A DNA stretch of 64,000 nt from an uncultured Acetatifactor sp. (GCA_947627535.1 CANQWM010000013.1:1-64000); one strand, 5' to 3'; positions 29,245-40,009 are shown, counted from the stretch's first letter. The notes: a model not told the origin generated them from the letters alone. Made by a program: numbers and translations.

Positions 29245-29291
29245 TGTATTTTCTCTCCTTCTATATTAGTTTGAATTGACCGTCTGTGGTT

Positions 29292-30452
29292 TTATTTCAG
29301 CAGCGCGGCGCTGATGACCATTTTCTGAACCTCGCTGGTTCCCTCATAGATCTCGGTGATCTTTGCGTCACGCATCATGCGCTCCACATCATACTCTCTG
29401 GTGTAGCCGTAACCGCCGTGAAGCTGAACCGCCTTGGTGGTAACCTCCATTGCAGTCTCCGCCGCATAAAGCTTTGCCTGAGCCGCCTCGAAGCCGTACT
29501 CCTTCTGGTTTGCCTTTGCCATTGCTGCCTTGTAGACCAGAAGCTGTGCGGCCTGCACCTTGGTTGCCATGTCAGCCAGCTGGAACTGGGTATTCTGCTG
29601 TGCGGCAATGGACTTGCCGAACTGCTTTCTCTCCTTGGTGTACGCGATGGTTCTGTCCAGCGCGCCTTCCGCGATGCCCAGAGCCTGCGCAGCGATACCG
29701 ATACGGCCGCCGTCCAGCGTATGCATTGCGATCTTGAAGCCCTGGCCCGGCTTGCCCAGCATGTTTTCCTGAGGCACCCTGCAGTCGGTAAAGATCAGCT
29801 CATAAGTGGATGAACCGCGGATTCCCATCTTCTTCTCCTTGGTTCCGAAGGAGAAACCAGGCATTCCCTTTTCCACAATGAAAGCGGAAATTTCTTTCAT
29901 CATCCTGCCGCGCTTCTCGATCATGCCGGTAACGGCGAAGATCACATAGACATCCGCTTCCTTACCGTTTGTGATAAAGATCTTGGAGCCGTTGATCACA
30001 TACTCGTTTCCGTCCAGTACAGCCTTGGTCTGCTGCCCCTGGGCGTCAGTGCCCGCGCCGGGCTCGGTCAGGCCGAATGCGCCCAGCTTCTCGCCCTTTG
30101 CCAGAGGAACAAGATATTTCTGCTTCTGTTCCTCGGTGCCGAACGTCATGATGGGATCACAGCACAGAGAGGTGTGAGCGGATACAATAACGCCCGTGGT
30201 GCCGCAGACCTTGGACAGCTCTTCCACACACATCACATATGTAAGAGGATCGCAGCCCTGTCCGCCGTACTCCTTGGGAACGGGAATTCCCAGAAAACCG
30301 TTCTTCGCCATCTTTTCAACGGTTCCTCTGGGGAAAACCTCGGTCTCATCCACTTCCTGAGCCAGAGGCTTGACTTCCTTTTCGGCAAACTCCTTAAACA
30401 GGGCGCGTGCCATTTCATGTTCTTTGCGCAACGTAAAATCCATGATTACCAT
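29292..30452 (-). CDS. bcd: Butyryl-CoA (short-chain acyl-CoA) dehydrogenase
   Basis: FGLTEPGAGTDAQGQQTKA, QLHGGYGYTREYDVERMMRDAKITEIYEGTSEVQ. Confidence 0.93.
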   Translation of the reverse strand: MVIMDFTLRKEHEMARALFKEFAEKEVKPLAQEVDETEVFPRGTVEKMAKNGFLGIPVPKEYGGQGCDPLTYVMCVEELSKVCGTTGVIVSAHTSLCCDPIMTFGTEEQKQKYLVPLAKGEKLGAFGLTEPGAGTDAQGQQTKAVLDGNEYVINGSKIFITNGKEADVYVIFAVTGMIEKRGRMMKEISAFIVEKGMPGFSFGTKEKKMGIRGSSTYELIFTDCRVPQENMLGKPGQGFKIAMHTLDGGRIGIAAQALGIAEGALDRTIAYTKERKQFGKSIAAQQNTQFQLADMATKVQAAQLLVYKAAMAKANQKEYGFEAAQAKLYAAETAMEVTTKAVQLHGGYGYTREYDVERMMRDAKITEIYEGTSEVQKMVISAALLK

Positions 30453-30534
30453 TCCTCCATTTATTTATGTTGAATTTCGGCGGAACCGGCAGCATTCTCC
30501 GGAGTCCGCCGTTTTTTCTTTTCTTACAGACGTC

Positions 30535-31377
30535 TTACTTCTTGCTGTAGTCATAGAAACCAACGCCGGTCTTCTTGCCCAGCTTGCCCGCGCGCACCAT
30601 CTTGCGGAGCAGGGGATGAGGACGATACTTGGGATCGCCGGTCTCGCTCTGCAGTACCTCCATGATAGCCAGCACGATATCAAGCCCTACCAGATCGCCC
30701 AGAGCCAGCGGTCCCATGGGATGGGATGCGCCCAGCTGCATTGCCGTATCGATATCCTGTACGCTGGCAATGCCTTCTGCGTAGATCCCAATGGCTTCGT
30801 TGATCATGGGGATCAGGATCCTGTTCACTACAAATCCCGGCGCTTCCTTTACTTCTACCGGAGTCTTGCCAATCTGTGTGGCGATGTCCTTTATCTTCTC
30901 CACAAGCTCTGCGGGGGTGTTTGCACCTGCGATCACCTCCACCAGCTTCATCCTGTCTGCGGGATTAAAGAAGTGCATGCCGATCATGGGTCTGTCAAGG
31001 CCTGCCCCGATCTCCGTGATGGAAAGGGACGATGTATTGGTGGCAAAAATGCACTCGGGCTTTACAATGGACTGCAGCTCCTGGAACGTGGTCTTTTTAA
31101 TCTGCATATTTTCGGGCGCAACCTCGATCACAAGATCACAGTCCGTGCAGATGTCCTTTAAACCGGTCACAATCTTTGCCGCGATGGCATCCGCCTTCTC
31201 CTGTGTGATCTTCTCCTTGCCCACAAGGAAATTCAGATTTTTCAGGATTCTTGCCTTGCCGCCGTCTGCGAACTCCTGCTTGATGTCGCAAAGACAAACG
31301 TCATAGCCGTCCGTCATGGCAAACGCCTGAGCGATTCCGGCACCCATGGTGCCCGCGCCGATAATACCTACTTTCAT
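30535..31377 (-). CDS. hbd: 3-hydroxybutyryl-CoA dehydrogenase
   Basis: [51 protein letters not shown]. Confidence 0.93.
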   Translation of the reverse strand: MKVGIIGAGTMGAGIAQAFAMTDGYDVCLCDIKQEFADGGKARILKNLNFLVGKEKITQEKADAIAAKIVTGLKDICTDCDLVIEVAPENMQIKKTTFQELQSIVKPECIFATNTSSLSITEIGAGLDRPMIGMHFFNPADRMKLVEVIAGANTPAELVEKIKDIATQIGKTPVEVKEAPGFVVNRILIPMINEAIGIYAEGIASVQDIDTAMQLGASHPMGPLALGDLVGLDIVLAIMEVLQSETGDPKYRPHPLLRKMVRAGKLGKKTGVGFYDYSKK

Positions 31378-31487
31378 TGAAAGAACCTCCTTTTACAATC
31401 TCTTTTTAACTACAATTTAAACTGTATTTTTCATACAGCTTTTCCCACTATGTCTGAAAACGCTTTTTCCAATCTTTCCTGTTTTCG

Positions 31488-32273
31488 TCAGCAGTTCTTG
31501 AACGGCTCCTTTACCTTCTCCTTGTTCTTGTCAAGGAAGAACGCCATGCCATACTTCTGGTCCTCGGTCTCGAAGCAGTCGCCGAACAGCTTCTCTTCGA
31601 TTTCAATCGCCCTGTCCATGTCCGCTTCCAATCCCTCGTTGATGGCCTTCTTGCAGTTGCGGACCGCGATGGGCGCGTTCTTTGCAATGCCTGCCGCCAT
31701 CTTCTCCGCAGCGGGGAGCAGTTCCTCCTGAGGATAAACGGCGTTCACAAGGCCGATCCGGTACGCTTCGTCCGCCTTGATATTGCGGGCGGTGTAGATC
31801 ATCTGCTTTGCCATGCCTGCGCCCACGAGACGGGCCAGCCTCTGGGTCCCGCCGAAGCCGGGCGTAATGCCAAGCCCTGTCTCAGGCTGTCCGAACACTG
31901 CGTTATCGGAACAGATACGGATGTCGCAGCTCATGGAAATCTCACAGCCGCCGCCCAGCGCAAAGCCGTTGACCGCCGCGATCACAGGGATGGGGAATGT
32001 CTCCAGCCTGCGGAACACGTCGTTTCCCTTCTTTCCGAAGGCTTCGCCCTGCGCCTTGGTCAGGGTGCTCATCTCCGCGATATCAGCCCCTGCCACAAAG
32101 GATTTCTGTCCTGCGCCGGTGAGGATCAGGCAGCGCACAACGTCAAGATCCACGCTGTCCAGAGTGGCATCCAGTTCCTCAAGCACCTGGGAGTTCAGGG
32201 CGTTAAGCGCCTTCTCCCGGTTGATGGTAATGATGGCGTAATTGCCTTTTTGTTCATACAGTATAAACTCCAT
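31488..32273 (-). CDS. crt: Crotonase / 3-hydroxybutyryl-CoA dehydratase
   Basis: INREKALNALNSQVL, VAGADIAEM, NGFALGGGCEISMSCDIRI. Confidence 0.92.
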   Translation of the reverse strand: MEFILYEQKGNYAIITINREKALNALNSQVLEELDATLDSVDLDVVRCLILTGAGQKSFVAGADIAEMSTLTKAQGEAFGKKGNDVFRRLETFPIPVIAAVNGFALGGGCEISMSCDIRICSDNAVFGQPETGLGITPGFGGTQRLARLVGAGMAKQMIYTARNIKADEAYRIGLVNAVYPQEELLPAAEKMAAGIAKNAPIAVRNCKKAINEGLEADMDRAIEIEEKLFGDCFETEDQKYGMAFFLDKNKEKVKEPFKNC

Positions 32274-32353
32274 TTTATTCCTCCACGTTGATCGTTGATC
32301 TGTTTGATCTGTTTTTCAGGGCTGCAGAGCCGCCCCGGTTCTTTTCGCAACAA

Positions 32354-32392
32354 AGAGAATACCCTCCCGCCGTGCGCGGTTTGGTATTCTCT
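32354..32392 (-). other. Intercistronic hairpin between thl and crt
   Basis: Perfect 10-bp arms AGAGAATACC/GGTATTCTCT. Confidence 0.6.
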
Positions 32393-32408
32393 CCTGTTAT
32401 GCTGCAGG

Positions 32409-33593
32409 TTAATCCTCGATCTTTACGATCGTCGCGCAGCCCATACCGCCGCCGATGCACAGGGTGGCAAGTCCGGTCTTCGCACCTCTCGCCTGCATCT
32501 CATAGAGCAGGGTCACAAGGATACGGCATCCGGATGCGCCCACGGGATGGCCAAGTGCGATGGCGCCGCCGTTGGGGTTCAACTGCTTATCTACGTCGAT
32601 GCCCAGATCCTTGCCTACGGCAACGGACTGCGCCGCAAACGCCTCGTTGGCTTCGATGATGTCAAAGTCTTCGATCTTCATGCCGGTCTTTGCCATTACC
32701 TTTCTGGTCGCGGCAACGGGGCCGATTCCCATCACTTCGGGGCGGACGCCTGCCAGAGCGCCTGCGACATAAGTCGCCATAGGCTTCACGCCAAGCTCTT
32801 TCGCCTTTTCCTCGCTCATCACCACAATGGCAGCCGCACCGTCATTGATACCGGAAGCGTTTCCGGCAGTCACGAATCCGCCCGGGTTAATGGGACGGAG
32901 TTTTGCAAGACCTTCCATGGTGGAACCGGGTCTGGGACCTTCGTCCGTGTCGAAAATGACGGTCTCCTTCTTTTTCTTTACCTCTACGGGAACGATCTCC
33001 GCCTTGAACGCGCCGGACTTCTGCGCCGCTTCCGTCTTCTGCTGGCTCTTTAATGCGAACTCATCCAGTTCTTCTCTGGTAAGTCCCCACTCCTCACAGA
33101 TATTGTCGGCGGTCTTGATCATGTGGTAATCATTGAAGGCATCCCACAGGGCATCCTTAATCATGGTATCCACCAGTACGCCGTTGTTCATTCTGTATCC
33201 GTAACGGCCCTGAGGGATCGCATAGGGAGCCATGGACATGTTCTCCATACCGCCTGCCACAACGATGTCGGCATCCCCTGCCAGAATCATCTGAGCGGCC
33301 TGGTTTACGCAGTTTAAGCCCGAACCGCAGACGACATTCATGGTCACAGCGGGAACCTCCACGGGAAGTCCTGCCTTGATGGACGCCTGACGCGCTACAT
33401 TCTGGCCCTGGCCTGCCTGGATCACACAGCCCATGTAGACCTGATCAACGGCCTCGGGCGCAACACCGGCCCTCTTCAGCGCTTCCTTGATAACGATTGC
33501 ACCCAGATCCGCGGCGGGAGTGGTGCTCAGGGAGCCGCCCATAGTACCGATAGCGGTACGGCAGGCTCCGGCTAAAACTACTTTTTTTGCCAT
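32409..33593 (-). CDS. thl: Acetyl-CoA acetyltransferase (thiolase)
   Basis: [57 protein letters not shown]. Confidence 0.94.
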   Translation of the reverse strand: MAKKVVLAGACRTAIGTMGGSLSTTPAADLGAIVIKEALKRAGVAPEAVDQVYMGCVIQAGQGQNVARQASIKAGLPVEVPAVTMNVVCGSGLNCVNQAAQMILAGDADIVVAGGMENMSMAPYAIPQGRYGYRMNNGVLVDTMIKDALWDAFNDYHMIKTADNICEEWGLTREELDEFALKSQQKTEAAQKSGAFKAEIVPVEVKKKKETVIFDTDEGPRPGSTMEGLAKLRPINPGGFVTAGNASGINDGAAAIVVMSEEKAKELGVKPMATYVAGALAGVRPEVMGIGPVAATRKVMAKTGMKIEDFDIIEANEAFAAQSVAVGKDLGIDVDKQLNPNGGAIALGHPVGASGCRILVTLLYEMQARGAKTGLATLCIGGGMGCATIVKIED

Positions 33594-33623
33594 TTGATTT
33601 TCCTCCGATTGCTTTTAATAGTG

Positions 33624-33717
33624 ATTGTTATTTTTTTGTCATTTCTGTAAGCTTTAGTTTATCATAGTCGGGGCTTATTTGCAACGGCTTTTCTCAAATT
33701 GATAAAAAAATAACAAT
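33624..33717 (-). promoter_or_regulatory. Promoter of butyrate operon flanked by Rex-like inverted sites
   Basis: Minus strand TTGCAA (33679-33684), 17 bp, TAAACT (33656-33661); perfect 14-bp inverted repeat ATTGTTATTTTTTT (33624-33637)/AAAAAAATAACAAT (33704-33717). Confidence 0.65.
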
Positions 33718-33798
33718 TTCCTGCCGACCCTCAAATACAGCATCCGCCGCACCCCATTCCTTGTGTCAGCCAGCCCCACTCTTTGTTGCGGCGTCCGG

Positions 33799-35055
33799 TT
33801 AATCAAAATGCTCTTCCAACCACCGGGAAATGTCCGCCTCTTCCGGGCCGCAGACCGCAATCGCTTCGCAGATCCGGCGAATCTGCGCTTCGTCCGCCAG
33901 AAGATCCTCCGCGATCTTCTCCGGTTTTTCTCCCTTCTGAAGCTTGCCCCAGACCTGATGGATCAGAAGACGGCGTTCCCCCTGGGTACGGCCCTGTTCC
34001 AGACCCTGAGCCAAACCTTGTGTCAGTCCGCGCTCAAGACCCTGTTCCAGACCCTTCGCCATACCACGTTTCAGCCCCTGTTTTCTGCCCTGCTCCAGAC
34101 CGCGTTCCATGCCATCCTCCACGCCCTCTTCGTACCTCACCTCCAGAGCGTCATCCATGTTAAACTGCGTAAACAGCATATTCTCCACCTCCGACCCATG
34201 CTTCGTCACGAAGTCTGAAAAGATCCCTTCCCGCACACTGTCCTTCACCGCAAGGGTAACCGCACTGTCACGGTCCTCACCTTCCTTTATGTATGTCCTC
34301 ACCCGTTCGATAAACCAGGAATACTCATACAGCGGCACGCAGTCCCGAAGCAGCCTGTGTCCCGCCGGAAGATTAATGTTGATCATCTTTACCTTCAATT
34401 CTAACATAGGATCTTTGGTTTTGACAATATACCCGTCCGAAAGTTTTAATACTTTTTCACCGGGTACGTCCCTTGTCCCGTTGTAAAACAGATAAAACTC
34501 CGGCGTCGGGATCGGGACACGCTTCTCCCGATACAGATTTCGGTCCTGCAGAAGCTTTTCCATGGTACGGCCGTAATAGAGTATGCTCCGCAGGGGCATA
34601 TTCTCATTGATCGTGGACTGGTGCTCGCTGATGACCAGCATCCGCTCCTTTACGGTAAAGCCCAGATCGTTTTTGCGGGCCAAAAACAGCACGCCCTCCA
34701 GCGTGGTGATCCGGATATCCTCTGGGGCGGTCTTTTCGCCGGAAAGGGCCGTATAGAGTTTGGCGGCATTTTCCGGCTCGCTGAAAAGAGCCGTGAACAC
34801 GTCGGACTTTAACTCCCGGTTGGACACTTTGGGGATTCTTTCTCTGGCTCTGCCTTGGGTTTTAGTTTGGGTTTCGTTTTTGTTTCCGTTCCTGGTTTTG
34901 TTTTTATTTCTGTTTGTTGTTCCGTCTTTTGCCCGGTTCTTCGTTCTGTCCTTTTTTTCGTCTTTTGTCTGGCTTTTTATTCCGTCCTTTTTTCCGTTTT
35001 TCGTTCTGTCCTTTCCCTCGTCTTTTGTTTCGTTTTTCGTTTTGTCCTCTGTCAT
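33799..35055 (-). CDS. Rpn family recombination-promoting nuclease/putative transposase
   Basis: NRELKSDVFTALFSEPENAAKLYTALSG, ISEHQSTINENMPLRSILYYGR, FYNGTRDVP; C-terminal EQGLERGL repeats; low-complexity K/N/D N-terminus. Confidence 0.82.
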   Translation of the reverse strand: MTEDKTKNETKDEGKDRTKNGKKDGIKSQTKDEKKDRTKNRAKDGTTNRNKNKTRNGNKNETQTKTQGRARERIPKVSNRELKSDVFTALFSEPENAAKLYTALSGEKTAPEDIRITTLEGVLFLARKNDLGFTVKERMLVISEHQSTINENMPLRSILYYGRTMEKLLQDRNLYREKRVPIPTPEFYLFYNGTRDVPGEKVLKLSDGYIVKTKDPMLELKVKMININLPAGHRLLRDCVPLYEYSWFIERVRTYIKEGEDRDSAVTLAVKDSVREGIFSDFVTKHGSEVENMLFTQFNMDDALEVRYEEGVEDGMERGLEQGRKQGLKRGMAKGLEQGLERGLTQGLAQGLEQGRTQGERRLLIHQVWGKLQKGEKPEKIAEDLLADEAQIRRICEAIAVCGPEEADISRWLEEHFD

Positions 35056-35245
35056 AGGCAGACTCCTCCTGTGAGATGAATTGTTGTCTTGAAAAATGCC
35101 GCAGAAATTGCGTGAAAAAAGAAGATTTGATTTTTCAAGGATAGGTTGATTGTAACAGGGAAAGAAGATTTTGTAAAGAACTTAATTTCTCCCGGATAAC
35201 ACCGGATAAAACCGCTGGACGCGCAGGAAGATTCCGAACCCGCCG

Positions 35246-37027
35246 TTATTGTGCGATCCAGCAAAAAGCCGCCATGGGAACACCACTGCCGCTGCACACA
35301 TTGACCTTTTCCGGGTAACAGCTTCCCGTTTTTCCAAAATAACGAACGCCGCAGATTGTCTCATCGCTGGTCACAGTGACGGTATCTCCTGCGAGCACAA
35401 CGCTTTCCGGCGCCTTCCATTTGTCGTCACAGGAAAGGATTTCAAATCCGGCCGGTTCGCCGCCACCGCTTGTCTTCAAACCGTCTCCGGTAAAATGAAA
35501 CTGCAGCACCACCTCGTTGTCCGCAGCCGAAAGACAGGCGCTGTAAGTGGGCGCACCCGTATTCTGCAGTTCCTCGTCTGTGTAGGAACTGTACAGAACC
35601 GGCATGGCAATTTCCACAGCCCGCTTTGCCATGGGCCATTTGCAGTACGGGTGAAGCTGGTTTGTGTACTGACGGTTTTTCCACAGATCGGAAGATACGG
35701 CGATAAACGTATTGGGGACCAGAGATGGAATGTTTCCCATATAGGAACGAACACGCCCAACGTTGATATAGGCCCAGTCGTCTCCGGTATAAGAATCAGG
35801 TTTGGAATATTCCGTGGTAAGCTCCATCACAAATATGGGAAAATCATGATAATTCTGATCAATTCTGTCCCTGTAATCCTGAACCATGGCCGCAAAACGC
35901 TCCGGATATAACTCCGGCAGATTTCTCGACGCATCACTTTCGCCCTGATACCAGATCATCCCGCTGACGGTAAAGTTTAAAAAAGGCGAAATATACTGAT
36001 TAAAGATAAAACGTGATCGCTGCAGACCGCTGACGCTGTCCCCATAATACCCGTTTCTCTTCTCGTTGTATTCATCCGCCCCGCACTTTTGAGCTGTCTT
36101 AGCAGACATAAAAGCAGACAGCTGAAATCCCGAATCGCTGCATTCTATAATTCCCACAGGAATTTCATTGTCCGTGCGCTCAATAATCTGTTTTGCAAAG
36201 AAATAGCCCACGGCACTGGTTTCCATGGCCGCGGTCTCGGGTTTCTGCCAGCCACGGCCGTGCATCACGTCCTCCGCCACGACGGAAGTGATGTCCCCGC
36301 CCATGGTGGGATCGCCCATCATATTGCGGATCACCCGGATATTATCGGCATTCGAGATATCCGAGCGGGTAAAGTCCTTATTATATGCGTCGTCATTCCG
36401 GGCGTCCTCCAGATAATTTGCCACCATATATGCGGCGTTGGACTGACCGATGCACAGGTACACATCGCCCACCAGCACATTTTCAAATACCGTTTCGGAG
36501 GAAGCGCCGTATACCCGAAGAGAATGTCCCTGTTCCGCGGACGCTTCCAGTGTCCCGTCCAATGTGATCAGCCACTTTCCGTCTCTCACCACGGCGGAAC
36601 CCTTAAGCCCTTTAAATTCGGCGCATATCGTATTGCCGTCCTCTCCCGGCGCTTCCCCCCATATCCGGATATAGTCGTCGCGCTGCAGTATCATATCGTC
36701 GCTGAAAGCGCGGGAGACGCTGAAGGTGCCCACGGTGGGGGACACATCTTCCGACTTCTCCATGACAGGCGCCGTCCTGCAGATAAAAAGGGGAGCTTCA
36801 GCCGCCGGAGATTCTTCCGGCAGCGGAGTCTCCGCCTGCCCGGACGGCGGCTCTGTTGCCGTTGTGTCCTCCTGAACAGGCTACTCCGACAACGCCGGAG
36901 GCACCGGCGTTACCGGGAACTGCCGGAAGCTCTCCAACCCTTCCGGCGCGGAGGCGCATCCGGCAAACGCCATACCCACAAAACAAAAGGTCAGGATCCA
37001 TCTGACAATTCCCGCATAAGATTTCAT
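35246..37027 (-). pseudogene. Sialate O-acetylesterase-like lipoprotein with in-frame TAG
   Basis: 35246-36763 encodes the SGNH esterase (VLVGDVYLCIGQSNAAYM, WYQGESDA); in the same frame upstream MKSYAGIVRWILTFCFVGMAFAGCASAPEG...PPALSE*PVQEDTT, with TAG at 36883-36881. Confidence 0.75.
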
Positions 37028-37342
37028 TTTCCTCTCCCCGTGCCTTAACGCATACTATTCCCTGATCCGTTCAAAAGCTCCTGCGCGCTGACCTGACGGT
37101 ACGGGCAAAAGGGGACGCCGGAAAACCAGAGGGCGGGCTCCTTCTGTACCTGTCAGGGCATCTGACATGCTATTATAGTACGCACAGAAAAAAACTGCAA
37201 GAAAAATTCTCCTGCTGCAAATTCCCCATTACATATTTTCCCGCCTTTTACCGCCTGTCCGCACTTATGTCCAGCGGATGCACTTAGGTTCAGCGGAACT
37301 CTTTTCGTTCCCCAAAAAATATGCTATCATATCTGTAGCTGC

Positions 37343-37368
37343 ATACCCTGTATGCCATACAGCGGTAT
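37343..37368. promoter_or_regulatory. Near-perfect palindrome upstream of rarA
   Basis: ATACC-CTGTATG-c-CATACAG-(c)-GGTAT. Confidence 0.5.
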
Positions 37369-37428
37369 AGAATAAATATTTGAAGATTTGAAAAACGCCG
37401 GATCCCGGCAGAAAGAGTACCGACTTCC

Positions 37429-38775
37429 ATGGAACAGTTATCCTTCTTTGATTCAGAAACCGAAAACACCCTCTCCCCCGTCACCGCTCCCCTTGCGGAC
37501 CGGATGCGCCCCCGGGACCTTGAAGACTATATCGGGCAGGAGCATCTTCTGGGAAAGGGCAGGATCCTGCGGCAGATGCTGGAACGGGACCAGATCTGCT
37601 CCATGATCTTCTGGGGGCCTCCCGGCGTGGGGAAAACCACTCTGGCGAAAATCATCGCCCGCCGGACAAAGTCCTCCTTCGTAAACTTCAGCGCAGTCAC
37701 CAGCGGGATCAAAGAGATCAAGGAGATCATGAAGCAGGCGGAAGACAACCGTGCCTACGGCGTCCGAACCCTCTGCTTTGTGGACGAGATCCATCGTTTC
37801 AACAAGGCCCAGCAGGACGCCTTCCTCCCTTATGTGGAGCGGGGCAGCATCACCCTCATCGGCGCCACCACGGAGAACCCTTCCTTTGAGATCAACGCGG
37901 CACTCCTGTCCCGGTGCAAGGTGTTCGTGCTCAAGGAACTGACCACGGAAAATCTGACGGAGCTTTTGCGCCGGACGCTGCAGGACGAGCGCGGCTTCGG
38001 CAAAACGGAAATCCATCTGGAGGAAGACCTGCTTCGCACCATCGCCGCCTTTGCAAACGGCGACGCCCGCACTGCGTTAAACACTCTGGAAATGGCGGTT
38101 CTAAATGGGGAGATTTCCCCGGAGGGCGCTATCACCGTCACCCCGGAAACTCTGGAACAGTGTCTCGGAAAGAAAACGCTTTTATATGACAAAAAAGGCG
38201 AAGAACATTACAACCTGATCTCCGCCCTGCACAAATCCATGCGCAATTCCGATCCCGACGCCGCGGTCTACTGGCTGGCAAGGATGCTGGAGGCCGGAGA
38301 GGATCCCCTCTTTATCGCCCGCAGGCTGATCCGGTTCGCCAGCGAGGACATCGGTCTCGCGGACAGCCAGGCCCTTCCTCTGGCAGTAGCGGCTTATCAG
38401 GCCTGCCACTTCAACGGCATGCCGGAATGCAACCTGAATCTGGCCCAGACCGTGATCTATCTTTCCCTGGCGCCCCGTTCCAACGCCGTATACCGGGCCT
38501 ATGAGACGGCCAAAGCTGACGCTGTAAGCAGGCTGGCGGAGCCTGTTCCCCTCAACATCCGAAACGCGCCTACAAAGCTGATGTCAGATCTTCATTACGG
38601 CGAGGGCTATACCTACGCCCACGACACGGAGGAAAAGATCGCGCGGATGACCTGTCTGCCGGAAGGTTTGAAAGACAGACGTTACTATCTTCCCACGGAG
38701 GAAGGCGCGGAACGCGAGTGGAAAAAACGGCTGGAGAAAAGCCGGGAATTCCGCCTGGGAGAAAATGCCGAATAA
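37429..38775 (+). CDS. rarA: Replication-associated recombination protein A (MgsA/RarA AAA ATPase)
   Basis: DRMRPRDLEDYIGQEHLLG, FWGPPGVGKTTLAKIIA, ATTENPSFEINAALLSRC. Confidence 0.94.
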   Translation: MEQLSFFDSETENTLSPVTAPLADRMRPRDLEDYIGQEHLLGKGRILRQMLERDQICSMIFWGPPGVGKTTLAKIIARRTKSSFVNFSAVTSGIKEIKEIMKQAEDNRAYGVRTLCFVDEIHRFNKAQQDAFLPYVERGSITLIGATTENPSFEINAALLSRCKVFVLKELTTENLTELLRRTLQDERGFGKTEIHLEEDLLRTIAAFANGDARTALNTLEMAVLNGEISPEGAITVTPETLEQCLGKKTLLYDKKGEEHYNLISALHKSMRNSDPDAAVYWLARMLEAGEDPLFIARRLIRFASEDIGLADSQALPLAVAAYQACHFNGMPECNLNLAQTVIYLSLAPRSNAVYRAYETAKADAVSRLAEPVPLNIRNAPTKLMSDLHYGEGYTYAHDTEEKIARMTCLPEGLKDRRYYLPTEEGAEREWKKRLEKSREFRLGENAE

Positions 38776-38805
38776 CCTTGTATGGTCTTTTCTTTATCCC
38801 TGCCC

Positions 38806-39936
38806 TTAAGGAGTTTCCGTGTCCTCCGTATGGTTGCCGGATGCCGCCTTGTATTCCTCCACCGCCGGATCCACGATTCTGCCGGTCCGCACCCACTCTC
38901 TGGTGTCGCCCACCTTCTCTGTCTCCTGCGTATGCTTTGCCAGAAAACGGGTCAGGGCGTAAAGATCAATCCAGATCTCATTGTCGCTCTCTTTCTGGGA
39001 CTCGTCAAAGATCAGCTCCAGTCCCCAGTGCAGATGCGTTACTTCTATATTATTGACATTTTCTTCGGTGCTGTAGCCCGTATGTCCCATATATCCGATG
39101 ACATCTCCGGCAGTGACCACGCTTCCCTCCTCCAGGCCCTCCGCGTAAGGATAGTTCTGCCGCAGATGCGCATAGTAATAATATCGCCTGCCATCAAAGC
39201 TGCGGATTCCGATGCGCCAGCCCCCGTACTGGTTCCAGCCCAGAGCCTCCACCACGCCGGATTCCACACAGATGATGGGTGTGCCGATCCGGCCCATCAT
39301 ATCATGTCCCAGATGCCGCCTTTGATATCCATAGCTTCTTCCCGCGCCGAAATCATCGTAATGGCTGTACTCAAACCCCCTGGCCAGAGGAAAATATCCC
39401 TTTAGTCCATAGCAGTCCCGATAGGTCACATTGCCGGCCCCATCCACGCATTCCTCCTTAAATTCTCCCACCAGGCCTCCCAGCGCCGCATCGTAAGCGT
39501 CCTGATAATAGGGAAAATACTTCAGATCCGCCGTCAGCTCCTCAAAGGTCTTCTCTCCTTCAAAGACGTCCTGTGCTGCCTTTTCCATGATTTTCAGAGC
39601 CTGCTTGTCAAAGGTGCCGCCGGTTCTGGCCGCCGTGTAGGCCAACAGATCCACCCAGCCGATCTCATGCTCCGTTCCGTGGGTCTTTACATCCCACTCA
39701 TAGGCACAACACAAAGCTTCGTAAGAAACCGTGAAATCCACCCACTTTATGTAATCCTGTTCTATGGAGAGGGCATTCGTGCCAAAACTCTGTTCCGCCC
39801 GGCTCTGCGCTCTCCCCGCGACCAACACCGCAAGCAGCGCCACCACGCCGCATTCTACCAGAATGCCCTTCCTCAGCCGGTCAATATATCCGTTCCTCCG
39901 TTCTCCGCCCATATTCGGCTCCGTCACATTTATCAC
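38806..39936 (-). CDS. M23 family metallopeptidase
   Basis: GHDMMGRIGTPIICVESGVVEALGWN, YYYAHL, GYMGHTGYS, THLHWGLE. Confidence 0.88.
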   Translation of the reverse strand: MINVTEPNMGGERRNGYIDRLRKGILVECGVVALLAVLVAGRAQSRAEQSFGTNALSIEQDYIKWVDFTVSYEALCCAYEWDVKTHGTEHEIGWVDLLAYTAARTGGTFDKQALKIMEKAAQDVFEGEKTFEELTADLKYFPYYQDAYDAALGGLVGEFKEECVDGAGNVTYRDCYGLKGYFPLARGFEYSHYDDFGAGRSYGYQRRHLGHDMMGRIGTPIICVESGVVEALGWNQYGGWRIGIRSFDGRRYYYYAHLRQNYPYAEGLEEGSVVTAGDVIGYMGHTGYSTEENVNNIEVTHLHWGLELIFDESQKESDNEIWIDLYALTRFLAKHTQETEKVGDTREWVRTGRIVDPAVEEYKAASGNHTEDTETP

Positions 39937-40009
39937 TGAAAATATATGTGCTGCGCCGCTTTGTCATGCCTGAAGGAATCAAATCCCAGTCGCGGGTACA
40001 ACAGCCCCC

